DNA of 64,000 nucleotides, from the NCBI GenBank assembly GCA_903813345.2, contig CAIIXF020000006.1, positions 12,962,348 through 13,026,347 of the forward strand. Direction: 5' to 3'. The notes beneath the pieces were generated by a model that searched no databases, had not been told where the DNA came from, and saw only the letters and a program-made list of their open reading frames with translations. The position numbers and the translations under genes were made by a program. This DNA is from Owenia fusiformis (lineage: Eukaryota > Annelida > Polychaeta > Sabellida > Oweniidae). This document shows positions 25,150 through 36,305 of the stretch, one piece after another. How positions within the stretch are numbered: the stretch's first letter is position 1; every line of letters begins with the position of its first letter.

Positions 25150-26411
25150 CGACTGTCAGGCTACCCCGTTGACATTGCCCCTCTTTACCAGTAGTGCAGG
25201 CTTGTTGCTGTGCACTGGGACCATAGAACTATTGCTAAAATACAACTAAGCTTAATTGTTAAGCTGTTTGCTGACAGAAGATTTAAAAGTAAATAAGCTA
25301 TCATTGTCTAAAATATCACCAGGCAGAGTGTTCCATTTTACTATTGTCCTTGGAAAGTAGCTAAACTTGTATTCATCTGTTCTGGCAGGTGGTTGGATGA
25401 ATTTGGATGGATGGAACTGTCTGGTGTTTGTGTTGTTTTTTTTTAGGGCTGAAGTATGTGGGTATAGAGGTGGCTGCTAAGTTCCTTTGTAGAAAAGGGA
25501 AAGTCTGGAAGCCTCCCTACGCGATTATTGTGATTCTGACTGCAGGTGTTGGAGAGCTTGGGTGACACAGCCTGGTTCCCTACCTGTTCCAGCATGTTTA
25601 TAATCCTACTGGCGGTAAGGATCCCATGCTGCAGTAGCATATTCTAGGTTTGGCCATACTAGTGACTTGTATGCCTGGGCTTTAATGTTCTCTGGGCACT
25701 GGTGGAGGTTGCGCCAGAGGAAATCTAGCACTTTGTTAGATTTCGATTCTAGTGTTTATGTGTTGTCCAGTTTAGGTTGTTCGTGATTTCAATTCCTAGG
25801 TATGGTATGTGAGTCACAGATTTAAATTTTTCCCCTAACATAGTGTACTTGTGTGTGATGGGTGATTTACCTCTGTGAATACTCAGTACATAGCATTTTG
25901 AGGGATGAAATTTCATTTGCCATGTATTTGCCCAGGAAACCAGTTTGTCAAGGTCATCCTGGAGTGTTAGTGCGTCCTGTTGGTTCTCCACAGACATGAA
26001 GAGGAGACTGGCATCTGCAAATAGTTTGAGGCTGGTTGTTTGCGATAAATCGCTGCCCATAGACAAGGAAGCAGAGCATTCCGAGCACAGTTCCTTGAGG
26101 GACACCCGATTTCACTGGTGTTCTTATATTAGATTCCCCATCCAGTACTACATGTTGGAACCTTCCAACGATCCAAGATCTGAGCCAGCTCAAGTTGTTT
26201 CTGCAAATTCCATAGTGCTTAAGCTTTAGGAGCAGGCGCTCATGTGCGACTGTATCAAACGCTTTAGGGAAATCCAGTACTAATAAGTCTGTTGGTTTGT
26301 TGTTATCAAGGGCTCGTGAAATCTGTTCTATGGTATTTACTAGTTGGGTTTCACATGAGTGTTTAGCTCTAAATCCATGTTGGTGGTTAGCGAGGATATT
26401 GTGGAGATCAA
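25150..26411 (-). pseudogene. Non-LTR retrotransposon, reverse transcriptase palm to C terminus
   Basis: Minus strand, in two frames. First: HQHGFRAKHSCETQL, then LVLDFPKAFDTVAHERLL, YGICRNNLSWL and SGVPQGTVLG (26411-25950). Then, after a frameshift: LKLFADASLLF, the thumb and IPYLGIEI (26100-25749). Finally a C-terminal tail with PRTIVKWNTLP and relics of NLEYA (25640-25160). The order and motifs are those of the CR1/L2/Jockey-type elements. The catalytic box, normally [FY]ADD, is FADA, so polymerase activity is lost besides the frameshifts. The 5' continuation lies at 27431-27520 and 32536-33600. Confidence 0.88.
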
Positions 26412-27417
26412 GGGAAAGATCAATACCCGGTGATTTCAGCGGGAAGTGGCGTTTCATTCAGTGGATGAGCTGCGCGCGCACCCAGGGCTGTTGTCTTAAG
26501 GACATTTCGTTGAAAATGAGCCATTCGGCTGATAATTGGTAAGAGTTTGCGATCTTATAATGTATAACTGTTACTCAGACACATATTTTGACACGATTCT
26601 GTTGGAATTAAGCTTTGAACCGAGAGATATTCACGATTGATATGCACATTTTGATTGTGCCATTGCTTTTCCATTGCACAATCCATGTATTGATAGAAGT
26701 AACATTAATGATGCAGATTGGTTTACCTTCAATACATGGCAGACACTACATATCGGTCTATTAAATACCAGTTTGTGCCTTAAATAGTTTTATATTTCCA
26801 TCCACGGCCTGGAGCCTGGGTGTGTTTGTCTCTTATGTGTATGCTTGTGCATGGACTTCTAATCACTAGCAGAATTTAACATGATGCAAACTCGACATTA
26901 TAACTCACGCTGTAACATTTTGACTTCGCTGGAAAACAATAAGAATTATTTTTCTTGCCAATCAATCATGAATCACAATCAAAATTTCAGTATGATCAAT
27001 CAGGCAATGGTCCAAATCAAGTTATAACATTATATGATATTCAGCAAGAAGTCCGGTAGAAATACAGAATATTTAAACATCAAAGCTGAAAGTTAAAAGC
27101 TAATCTGTCAGTTTTCTGTCTGCAAAAGAGCGTTTACATTTGACACAATAACAGACTGAGGCTTTGAAATCTAGGATTCCCCAGGAAAATATGACGTCAT
27201 ACTAATTAGCATAAGGATTTCCCTATTGGTCTGGGTCGAGCCTTGTTCGAAAACACAATCCATAAATACATGCTAATTTCTAAGGAGATAGGAACTGATC
27301 GAAATCCCGATATCCTACCCCGTATTACTGTAGGCTATCAAGCACAGTGACCTACAGAGGGCACTATCACAAACAAGTACTGCACGAACCGATAAATTCC
27401 CGGGTATTGTAACGCCC
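26412..27417. mobile_element. 1006-bp element with 13-bp target duplication inside the retrotransposon
   Basis: TTGTGGAGATCAA occurs at 26399-26411 and again at 27418-27430, and the sequence between has inverted tips (GGGAAAGATCAATACCCGG and the complement of GGGCGTTACAATACCCGGG). The reverse transcriptase frame reads NHFDLH on one side and LDLHNILANHQHG on the other, so removing the element and one copy of the repeat restores frame. The long duplication recalls MULE-type elements (9-11 bp), but 13 is longer than usual. No transposase is visible. Confidence 0.85.
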
Positions 27418-27430
27418 TTGTGGAGATCAA

Positions 27431-27520
27431 AGTGGTTCATAGCATGATAAAATATAATATGTTCCATTATCTTGCATGGGACTGATGTGAGAGACACAGG
27501 CCTGTAGTTAACTGCCTTAG
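27431..27520 (-). pseudogene. Non-LTR retrotransposon, reverse transcriptase finger fragment
   Basis: The minus strand reads AKAVNYRPVSLTSVPCKIM, then EHIIF and NHFDLH. This is the conserved NYRPVSL block of the reverse transcriptase, stranded between the 5-kb palindrome (27521-32535) and the 1006-bp element (26412-27417). It is the same frame and copy as the fragments at 25150-26411 and 32536-33600. Confidence 0.88.
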
Positions 27521-30500
27521 CGCAGTCAGATGTCCAGAAATGAGCCCTTTATAGTTCGACTTTTTCAGGAAAGCAACAAACTTGGCACAGTTGTAGAAAC
27601 ACTTGATCTGAGTGGAAAATGATTTCGGGGCAAGTGATCCGGAGTGGTCTTCATGGATTTTTTAGTCTCTGACCCCAACCCCTATCAGGCGGGGAGGGGG
27701 TACATTATAAAAAATAAATAAAAATGGTTTTGAAGTAAATTTTTTTAAATGACTTCATTTGGTGATTGCTCTGAGCCTTGAAATTGAGACAAACCGATTG
27801 TAGAAGTGGTGTTTAGTGAGGAAAATACATTTTGACCCAATTATCTAGCGTGAATTCATATTTTAAAGGGTCAAATATGGGACATCAAGTACTGTATTTC
27901 AAGAATGTGATGTCTGATCATCTTGGAAAAAATCATACTAATAGGGGTATAGGTGTTCATCACAAATATAGAATATGGCTTGGGTAGCTCATGTATTTTT
28001 GGAGATAAAAATTATCGAAAATTGAATTTTTAAGCCCTTGCGGCCTAGGGGTAACCTTATTCTACCTTAATAATTTTTAAGATATGCAATGTATGGGTCT
28101 CATATGAGCTCAAAATGGTGCATTGAGTCTTGTTTTATCATATTATTCCTAATTGGATTGAAAAATGATTGGAACTTTTCAAAAAAAAATAATAATTTCA
28201 TTATCGCTTCTGAAGGGCCAGGGGTAACCATATTTTACCTTGATAACTTTCAAGGTTTGTAATATATGTATCTCAAATTAGCTCAAGATGGTGCATATAG
28301 TTCTGTTTAATCATAATACCTCCAATAAGATGTAGAAAATGATTGGACATTTCTTAAAATTTGAAATTTTCATTTTAGCTTATGATGGCCTGGGGGGGGG
28401 GCTTATTTAATCTTGAACTTTTCTTAATTATGAGACGTATGCATCTCAAATGAGCTTAAAATTGTGTCATATACTCTTGTTTTGTCATATTATTCCTTAG
28501 GAGATGTAAAAAAAAATGGAAATTTGAAAAATGACATCTTTAGCTTTTGACAGGTCAGAGGTGATTTTATCGTATATTACCATTATATAGAAGCAAAGGA
28601 TGGAGTGAGTTTAGCAGCCCCGTCCCCATGACCAATGCCATTGGCAGCTTGGGTCTTAAAGCATTTATGACCCAAGCTGCAATAAACCATGCTGACCTCC
28701 TATTCTCAACCAATCAGCCAGCTTGAAGGAACAAGTGCTAAATGCGTGTACATTAATGATGCGATTTCGTCAGAGAAAATGACCATATATAAAGTCGTCC
28801 TTATTTCGACAACAAACTCTGATTAGCGCAGTGAGTTCAGAGATTTATTGAAAACTGATAGAGTGAAGACGAAGCTCTCTTTTGAGAAGGAAAGTCGAAT
28901 GAATGCAAAGGGTAGTAAGTCCAGTCACCTTAGCCATTTGGGGGGGGGGTGGTTAAGGTGAGCTGCTTCTGTCAAGGATTCTGTCAGTGAATAATGACAG
29001 TCAATGATTGGGCACAAGAATGCCAAATGTTATTAATTTTCAAGATAAAATGATCTCAAAATGGGGAAAATAGTCTGTTTTTCACTTTATTCCTACTGAG
29101 ATAATGAGTAACAACAATTAGAAAACTCAGTGACACATTTAAATCTCAATCCATTCATTCCATTTTTCCATAGCAGTAGAATACAGATGTAACATCACAT
29201 CCAATGATTGTATGAAAAATGGGGAGGGTTAAACTTTGGCCATGGGCAGGTAGATATTGATAGGATTTCTCCCTTACCATATGCTATCCAAATTGACTTT
29301 TTCATTTTTTAACATCACATATATGCCAGGATAACCACATCAGAATTAAATGTAAGGAGTATTATTCTTTCTCTTACTGAAAATATTGAGAAATATCCTT
29401 GAATCTGCTTCTTCTTAAGAGCAAGGGCAGAACCTCACTGTTGGGCTAAAACATTGCATTGCCTCCTTAATTTATGTGGTCACTATCTTCTTTCCATCCA
29501 TTTCAAGGGTTTCAGTTTCCTCCTTAGACTATCCTTGTTCCAGTTCCACAAGTCTCTCTAGTGCTGTTTTAAAGGTGCAACAATTAGTGCAAAGGGGCCA
29601 TTCAACGATCATGGACCAGTGTCAAAATATATTCAAGTTTGGATATTTCATCAAGACTAACATATATGTTTATTTTTTTCCAAAGAAACCCCCTGGATGA
29701 ACATTATTTCAGCTGATTCCTCTTGAAATGTTTTGGATCTTAAAAATCTATAAGTGGGCCTCCCTTTATAGAAGCTTTGAACTGAATTTACACTTCTTAA
29801 TGCTAAAATTGATAGTTTATCCATACATTTTAAGAAAATAGGTATGTCAAAGAAGATGTTGAGCCAAATATTACCCTGATAGCTCAGAAAAAGTAAAAAA
29901 ATTGAATCTTCTACAGACCTTGTTGCCCCTTTAAGCTAGTGTCCTGGTAAACATTCCAGCTGACATCAAGGCAATGAACTATTTGCAGACTTTTACTGGG
30001 TAATATCATATTTGCATAATCACCCAATTTTCTTTATATATCACTGTTAGCATGTTTAACTATACATGCCCTGTCTATTATTTTGGCATCTACTATGTAG
30101 CTTAGTCATTCAACTTTGATGTTAATGAGCATAGATACAAACAGCACAAAACTGGAACAGTGAGGAAAGTATATCCTACTAATTTTCTTCTGTGGAATTG
30201 GCAAGATTTCCTAAGATAGTTGGAACAAGAGGGAGCTGTTTTCCTTCCAGGCATCAAAACTGAAACCCTGGAAGAAGATGGCAAGAAGATAGTGACCTCA
30301 CAATGAGGTAATGCAATATCTTAGCCCGATAGTGAAGTATCTGCCATCACCATTCGCTCATATGAAGAAGCATGCCAAAGACTGCTTCTGTTATGACCTA
30401 ATAAGAATCATAGTCAATACAGTTGATTTTGATGTGGTTTAAACTGGCAGTAACTTGTGCTGAAAATGTCAATTTGGATTGCATATGGCCTATGGTGAGG

Positions 30501-32535
30501 GGAAATTCCTCCAGAATGTACGACCTGTCTTTGATATTTCAAGGCCACTTGGCCATGAACGAAGTTTAGCCCTTACCATTTTTCATACAATCTCTAGATG
30601 CATTCTGCTACTACTCTTAGTCAACTGATTTGCAGGAATAGAAGGTGTACCCAGAGGTTACGCAAGTGTTCTAAAGCTTTAAATCTTTTTTGATACCCTA
30701 AAATTAGAAGACTAGAGTCCTTATTCATTCTGATGCATTCTTAACCACAGTTTCTATCACCACATGAATGTGGCTGGCCTACTCCCACTGCTGATACTGA
30801 GGCCACAACATAAAATGTAGGTCATGGGGTAGATACCTGTGTCAAGAGAACAGATGCAAATGTTTGAAAGCAGATCTGATTTGCTCTGAGCAATGTAGCT
30901 GTAGGGGAGACTGTCAGAATCCATAAATTGTGACTCCTTTGATTAGGTTTTATAGATTTGGATTATATACTCAAATGATAATATACAGAATCTTAACAAT
31001 GCTACTACTCGTGCTAGTATGAACTGGACTTATCAAACATTTTCACATCTTAGAAAATGTTCTATAAAACTAGATAGTATTGCCATTGGTACTAGAAAGG
31101 AATAAATGGCTGTTGAGGTTCATTTTTTATAACTGTTAATCATTATTGTATATCTCAGTAGGAATAATATGACAAAACTAGACTATATTCACTATTTTGA
31201 GCTCATTTGAGTAGACAATATTATATATCTTTGTTTAAATTTTTAAGGTAAAATTAGGTCATTCCTGACCTATCATAAACTACACTACCAATCTCAAATT
31301 GCATCAAACAGCATGGTTTCATAAACAGTGCTGTAAAAACAGTACTGTACACAGCTGTTTTCTAAAACAGTACTGAGCTGTAAAAACAGTACTGTACTAC
31401 GCTGTCCAAAACTGATGGTGTTAGAATAGCATTGTACATTGCTATATAGTGCAGTACTCTGACTGCACTGTTCAGTACTGTTTACAGCACTGCAAGAAGA
31501 TGTTGCGGATTGGGGGTGTAATATGAAAATGTAATTTTCTTATAATTTCCAATCATTTTTTCACTCCTTGGGAATGATATGATAAAACAGGACTAAATAT
31601 ACCATCTTAAGCTCATTTGAGGTGACTATGTCTCATATTTAGAAAATTATTAAGGTAAAATAAGGTTACCCATCAGGGCCATCAAGAGCTTAAGTGAAAA
31701 TTTTGATTTTTTAGATATATCCGATCATTTTCTACATCTTATTGGAAGAAGTATGATAAAACAGAACTATATGCAACATCTTGAGCTAATTTGAGATGCA
31801 TATATTATATATCTGGGAAATTATTAGGGTAAAATATGGTTACCCCTGGCCCTTTAGAACCGAAAATGAAAATTTGATTTTTTTTTTATTTTCAATAATT
31901 TTTTTACATCTAATTAGGAATAATATGACAAAACAATACTTAATGCAACATTTAGAATTCATATGAGGCCCAAACATCGCGTATCTTAAAAATTATTAAG
32001 GTAAAATAAGGTCACCCCTAGGCCGCAAGGGCTTAAATATCCAAATTTCGATAATTTATTTCTCAAAAAATACATGACTTACACAAGCCATATATCATAC
32101 GAGTGATTAACAACAATATCTCTATTAGTATGAATTTTTTCAGGATGATCAGACATCACATTCTTGAAATACAGTACTTGATGTCCTATATTTGACCCTT
32201 TGAAAGATGAATTCACGCTAGATAATTGGGTTAAAATGTATTTTCCTTCCTAAACACCACTTCTAAAATAGGTTTTTCTCAATTTCAAGGCTCAAAGCAA
32301 TGACCAAATGAAGTCATTTAAAGAAATATACTTTACAACTATTTTTATTTATTTTATTATAATGTACCCCCTCCCCGCCTGATAGGGGTGGGGGTCAGAG
32401 GCTTAAAATCCATGAAGACCACCTCGAATCAATTGCCCCGAAATCATTTTTCATTCAGATCATATGTTTGTACAACTGTGCCAAGTTTGTTGCTTTCCTG
32501 AAAAAGTCGAACTACCAAAGGGACATCTGACTGCG
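27521..32535. repeat. Roughly 5-kb near-symmetrical palindrome inserted in the retrotransposon
   Basis: The tips CGCAGTCAGATGTCC (27521) and its exact complement (ending 32535) bound two long arms that stay alignable to about 29550 and 30240, with the centre near 29.9-30.0 kb. Each arm carries degenerate tandem units of about 170 bases (three in the left at 28050-28560, about four in the right at 31130-32040). The left arm has an extra segment of about 330 bases (28590-28925), and the right has a cluster of ACAGTACTG units (31320-31500). The insertion splits the retrotransposon frame between GHRDEVA and KAVNYRPVSL, with little or no target duplication. No coding region is supported. Confidence 0.88.
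28590..28925 (+). promoter_or_regulatory. Promoter-like segment inside the palindrome
   Basis: An asymmetric insert with CCAATCAG at about 28718, a TATA-like CATATATAAAG at about 28783, and then a GC-richer stretch ending AAGACGAAGCTCTCTTTTGA and AATGCAAAGGGTA at 28866-28917. The latter also occurs at about 157-210. The layout resembles a promoter plus a first exon that has been captured and copied, but no downstream gene is visible. Confidence 0.3.
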
Positions 32536-33600
32536 CTACCTCGTCTCTGTGTCCTTTCTTGTATATAGCTGAGACATTGGCATGTTTCCTGTCTGAGGGG
32601 ACTGACCCTGCATCAATGGATTGCTGGAAGATGATTTGCAGGTATGGTGAGATAATATCACTGCATTCCTTAAGGACCCTAGTAGGTATGAGGTCAGGTC
32701 CTGAGGCCTTCGCGGGGTTGAGGCCTTTGAGTAGTTTGTTAATTTCATTGGTATTGATTGTTACATTTGGCATAGCTGGGATTTGGCTCAGGCCCAAGGA
32801 GAGTTGGGCCCTCATCAGTGAATACACTGTTATATTGCTCATTGAGGATATTGGCTTTCTGTGTGGCATCTGTTATTTCATTGCCGTTGCTATCCCGTAG
32901 TACACTGATACCTGTTGTATCCTTGCGTTTGGAATTAATGTAAGTCCAGAAACGTTTGGTAATGCTCTTACGTTGTGTCCTTCAAACATCTCCTTTTCGT
33001 TGCTATCAAGCAGGTCGTTAATGTAGCGTTAATGTTCTTTGTGGATTTCACTGTAGATTGATTTCCTTAAAGTGATTTGAATTTATGCCAATGATGTGGC
33101 TCATTTTAGCGCTTGGCAACATTGTAGCGTCTTTGTTTTTTTCTGATTATTCTGGTGTTTATCCAAGGGACTTTTAAATTTACCACTGAGCATTTTGCTA
33201 GGGATAAATTCATCAATGGCAGATTGCAATGCAGCTTTAAAGTCCGACCAGTTCTCCTCAACTGATCAATTTGATGATTTTTTCTTGAAAGTGCTGAACT
33301 TTGATTGTAGAGAGTCCTTGAGTCCGGTCCATTCAGCTCACTTGTAGATGTGCACTTTACAAGGTTTTTTCCTTTGTATTGTATGTTATCCGTCATCTCA
33401 AATTCAAAACTGATAGTCCAGCTGTAATTGAAAATATTGTCTCCACAGGAAATATTGTATCCCCCTAAGGAAATATTATCCAAGTTTGTATCGATACCTT
33501 CAAACTGTGTAGGTAACTGAGACAATAAAAACCAAAGGATGTGTTTCCTTCGATTTTGTTTTTTGAAGAATATTCTCAAACTGGAAGTCCACGACCATCT
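32536..33600 (-). pseudogene. Non-LTR retrotransposon, endonuclease tail and start of reverse transcriptase
   Basis: On the minus strand, 33480-33100 holds IDTNLDNISLGG, ISFEFEMTDNIQYKG and PWINTRIIRK, in two frames: the end of an apurinic-type endonuclease and its linker. 32869-32536 holds LNPAKASGPDLIPTRVLKEC and AIYKKGHRDEVA, the opening of the reverse transcriptase. The rest of the endonuclease upstream is missing, so the copy is 5'-truncated or deleted around 33.6 kb. Stops and frameshifts make it non-functional. Confidence 0.85.
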
Positions 33601-34019
33601 TCTATGGTATTTAGTTTTTAGGGGAAGAGAGGGGGGGGGGTCAAACTCAGGACTAGATTTATTTATTTTTCGGTCCGACATTGAACTTTAGATGCCACCC
33701 CAAGTGACATGTGATTGATAAAATATGTTTTATTTAGTGGGATTTGGTACTCCAGGGAGTTGATGTTTTTATATCTCCACCAGAAGTGGTGACATACTGT
33801 TTCAATTTCCAACTTTTTTGTGGATGGTGTTCGGGGGTTGGCATTCAGAATCTGTAATAAATAGCAGGTGTTGACATTTTGAATGTTTATGTCAATTGTT
33901 CTAGTTGTGGTGTATATTGAATACTTTCTCCTGGGACACAAAATGTTGGTTATGATGGGAATTCATCTGTTATGAAGTTGCTTCAAATTATTTCTTGATG
34001 CAATATTTTATAATTCTAG
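33601..34019. other. Spacer between the retrotransposon and MRPS2
   Basis: No exon is seen. The part at 33770-33910 resembles 38140-38310 (shared words such as TGGTGTTC and GGTGTTGACATTTTG), so it is a repeat fragment. A pyrimidine-rich run and AG at 34018-34019 are consistent with an acceptor site, so a non-coding first exon of MRPS2 may lie upstream. Confidence 0.45.
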
Positions 34020-34027
34020 GTGCAGCA

Positions 34028-35729
34028 ATGCTTCAGTGTAGACCACTGTTAAACAGTCTGAGTAGATCTCTTGGCCTGTTACATAGCAGTAGCCAAAATG
34101 CAACTGCAGCAACTCCACAGGCACAAGATGGTAATTATTATATTATGTATTTTTTATATTACTATTAAGGTGCCATGGAAGTTAACAGGAAATGACGAAA
34201 CAGGAAGTAACAATTTTTTTGCATTTTTAGACATTTTTTGAACAAAGATAACAGAGTTCTGGTTTGACCTCCAGTCAATTTAACTATTTCCACATATCAT
34301 TTACATGACCAGGATCACAATGTGCATGGTCAGAATGACCCTAAACATAATGAAATAACCTTTTAAGCCTTTTGAAAGTGTGACTGAAAAAAAGCTAAAA
34401 GTAGGAAGGCAGGGAAGGTCACTGAACAGAATCTTTCGAATTCTTCAGAAAATGTGCCCAATATATTGCTCTAAATGATACAAATCTGAAATTTCAAAGA
34501 TTGTATCAGTTAGGGGAAAAGGCTGAAAAGGTTATTTCTTCATGTTTAGGGTCATTCTAACCATGAACATTGTGATCCTGGACCTGTAAATGGTATTTGG
34601 AACTAGTTGAATTGACTGGAGGTCAAAACAGAACTCTATTATCTTTGTTCAAAAAATGTCTAAAAATGCAAAAAAATTGTCACTTCCTGTTTTGTCATTT
34701 CCTGTTAACTTCCATAGCACCTTAATTTCATTTATGGTACAAGGTTTGTGGAAAATCATTTGAGGCAATATTTGGAGTTAAATACGTCAATATAATTCAA
34801 TTGTGTGTTACTATCTTCCGACTGAAGAGTTATTATCATGGAGTATAATTTACAGAAAATGGCAAAACATTTTTCATTCAATCAAAACTTAACTTTTCAA
34901 ATATTTAGACTCACAGTATATCTCTGTGCAGAGTAATTTCTTCCCAAAAATAACAATTGACTGTCAGTATTAAACCCAGCAAGTATTTGCATTAATTTAA
35001 AACTAACTTGCATGGTTTGGGGATATGTAAATATCATGTACATGTATATTTAAAATTCATAATTTAATATGTTTTTCAGATTCTTCCAGCCCTTCATTGA
35101 TCACAGATCCATTGGCCCATCCTGATTTCTTCGGCGTACGCAATTTAGCGTCAATATCTGAACTCTTCGAAAATAAGGTCCATTTAGGCCATAAGGCTGG
35201 CACCAGGAATGAATTTATGACCCCTTACATATTTGGAAATAGACTCGGGGTGGATATCTTTGACTTGGATCAATCTAAGGAGTTATTAGGAGATGCCTTG
35301 AATTTTACTGCCCATATAGCATATAATGGAGGAGTCATCTTATTTATAAGTCGCAACAGTCAGATTATTCCGTATGTTGAAAAAACTGCAAAAGAAGCTG
35401 GGGAATATGCACATTGCAGATTCTGGAGAGGTGGAGTCTTCACTAACTCAACTAAACAATTTGGAGCAGTGACACGCTTACCTGATTTGGTGATTTTCAT
35501 TAATATGCTGAATAATGTATTCGAGCCACATATTGCTATAAGAGACTCTGCAAAAATGCTGATTCCGACAATAGGAATAGCTGACACTAATTGTGACCCC
35601 AGGCTTATCACATACCCTGTACCTGGTAATGACGACACGCCATGTGCCATCAACATGTATTGTAAACTCTTCAAAGAAGCTATACTGAAAGGTAAAGCTA
35701 AGCGGAGACAGATGGAAGATGAAGAGTGA
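34028..35729 (+). CDS. MRPS2: Mitochondrial small ribosomal subunit protein S2 (bS2m)
   Basis: Encodes a 250-residue homologue of bacterial ribosomal protein uS2, part of the mitochondrial small subunit. Coding exons: 34028-34130 and 35080-35729, joined in phase 1 (GT at 34131, AG at 35078-35079). Residues 1-34 are rich in Leu, Ser and Arg with no acidic residues until the end, as expected for a mitochondrial import signal. From about residue 42 the uS2 fold follows: [45 protein letters not shown], and later RLPDLVIFI and [25 protein letters not shown]. The C terminus is a short charged tail. Length is close to other animal MRPS2 proteins. The intron carries a 563-bp foldback. Confidence 0.95.
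34164..34726. repeat. Foldback element in the MRPS2 intron
   Basis: ATTAAGGTGCCATGGAAGTT at the left is mirrored at 34707-34726. The arms, about 230 bases each, also match through CCTCCAGTCAATT, GACC(A/T)GGATCACAATG and CCTAAACAT and their complements. The centre is near 34445. It is the same kind of element as the other foldbacks and shows they tolerate intronic sites. Confidence 0.88.
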
Positions 35730-35789
35730 AATGAATATTTTGTTGATAAATAATTATTTAGATATAAGACTAGAGTGAGTAATATTGTT

Positions 35790-35841
35790 AATAAACTTAG
35801 ATATTTTATATGTATACTTGAATAATTGATTAGTCAATAAA
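35790..35841 (+). other. Polyadenylation signals of MRPS2
   Basis: AATAAA occurs at 35790-35795 and again at 35836-35841, 61 and 107 bases after the stop codon, on the coding strand in an AT-rich 3' UTR. Either could be used. Confidence 0.6.
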
Positions 35842-36305
35842 GGGGTTGCTATATAGCTGAGTGAATAGATGTCAGCTCTTCAATTTATTTGTTTTGGTTC
35901 GGCAGATTGCCATAGGCTTCAATGGTAAAAACTTGCAATCTGCTTAAAATATGATAGTGTGATTAATCATGAAAATTTTGGTTGTTGGACGAATAAACCA
36001 GGGATTTAAAGAATTTGAACATTGCATTAATGGAGATACTTTTTTCAATACTTTTTTTAGAAACGTAAAAAAGTCCTAGAAAATGTGAAAAAACTTTCAC
36101 TGAATTCAAATACAGTATGCAATTAAAAAGAAATTTGAAGTTTAATACGCAAATCTCTGAAAATCCGATTTCAAAGCTATATAGAAACTCCTCTATCAAG
36201 CAATAATATTTCCATGAAGGCACTTCATATAGCCATAAGGTCCACCTAAGAAAGCCAGTAGTTTGAACTGTTTACTTCTGTCCTTAAATAGACAACATAG
36301 GGTCA
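35842..36305. other. No gene seen
   Basis: AT-rich spacer downstream of MRPS2. The minus-strand open frame at 35963-36223 is rich in Phe and Lys and has no recognisable features. Confidence 0.5.

Noticed and set aside
25945-26542. Plus-strand frames across the reverse transcriptase
   Set aside because: They are antisense to the recognised minus-strand retrotransposon protein.
33663-33941. 92-codon minus-strand frame just before MRPS2
   Set aside because: It overlaps a repeat fragment also seen at 38140-38310 and has no family match.
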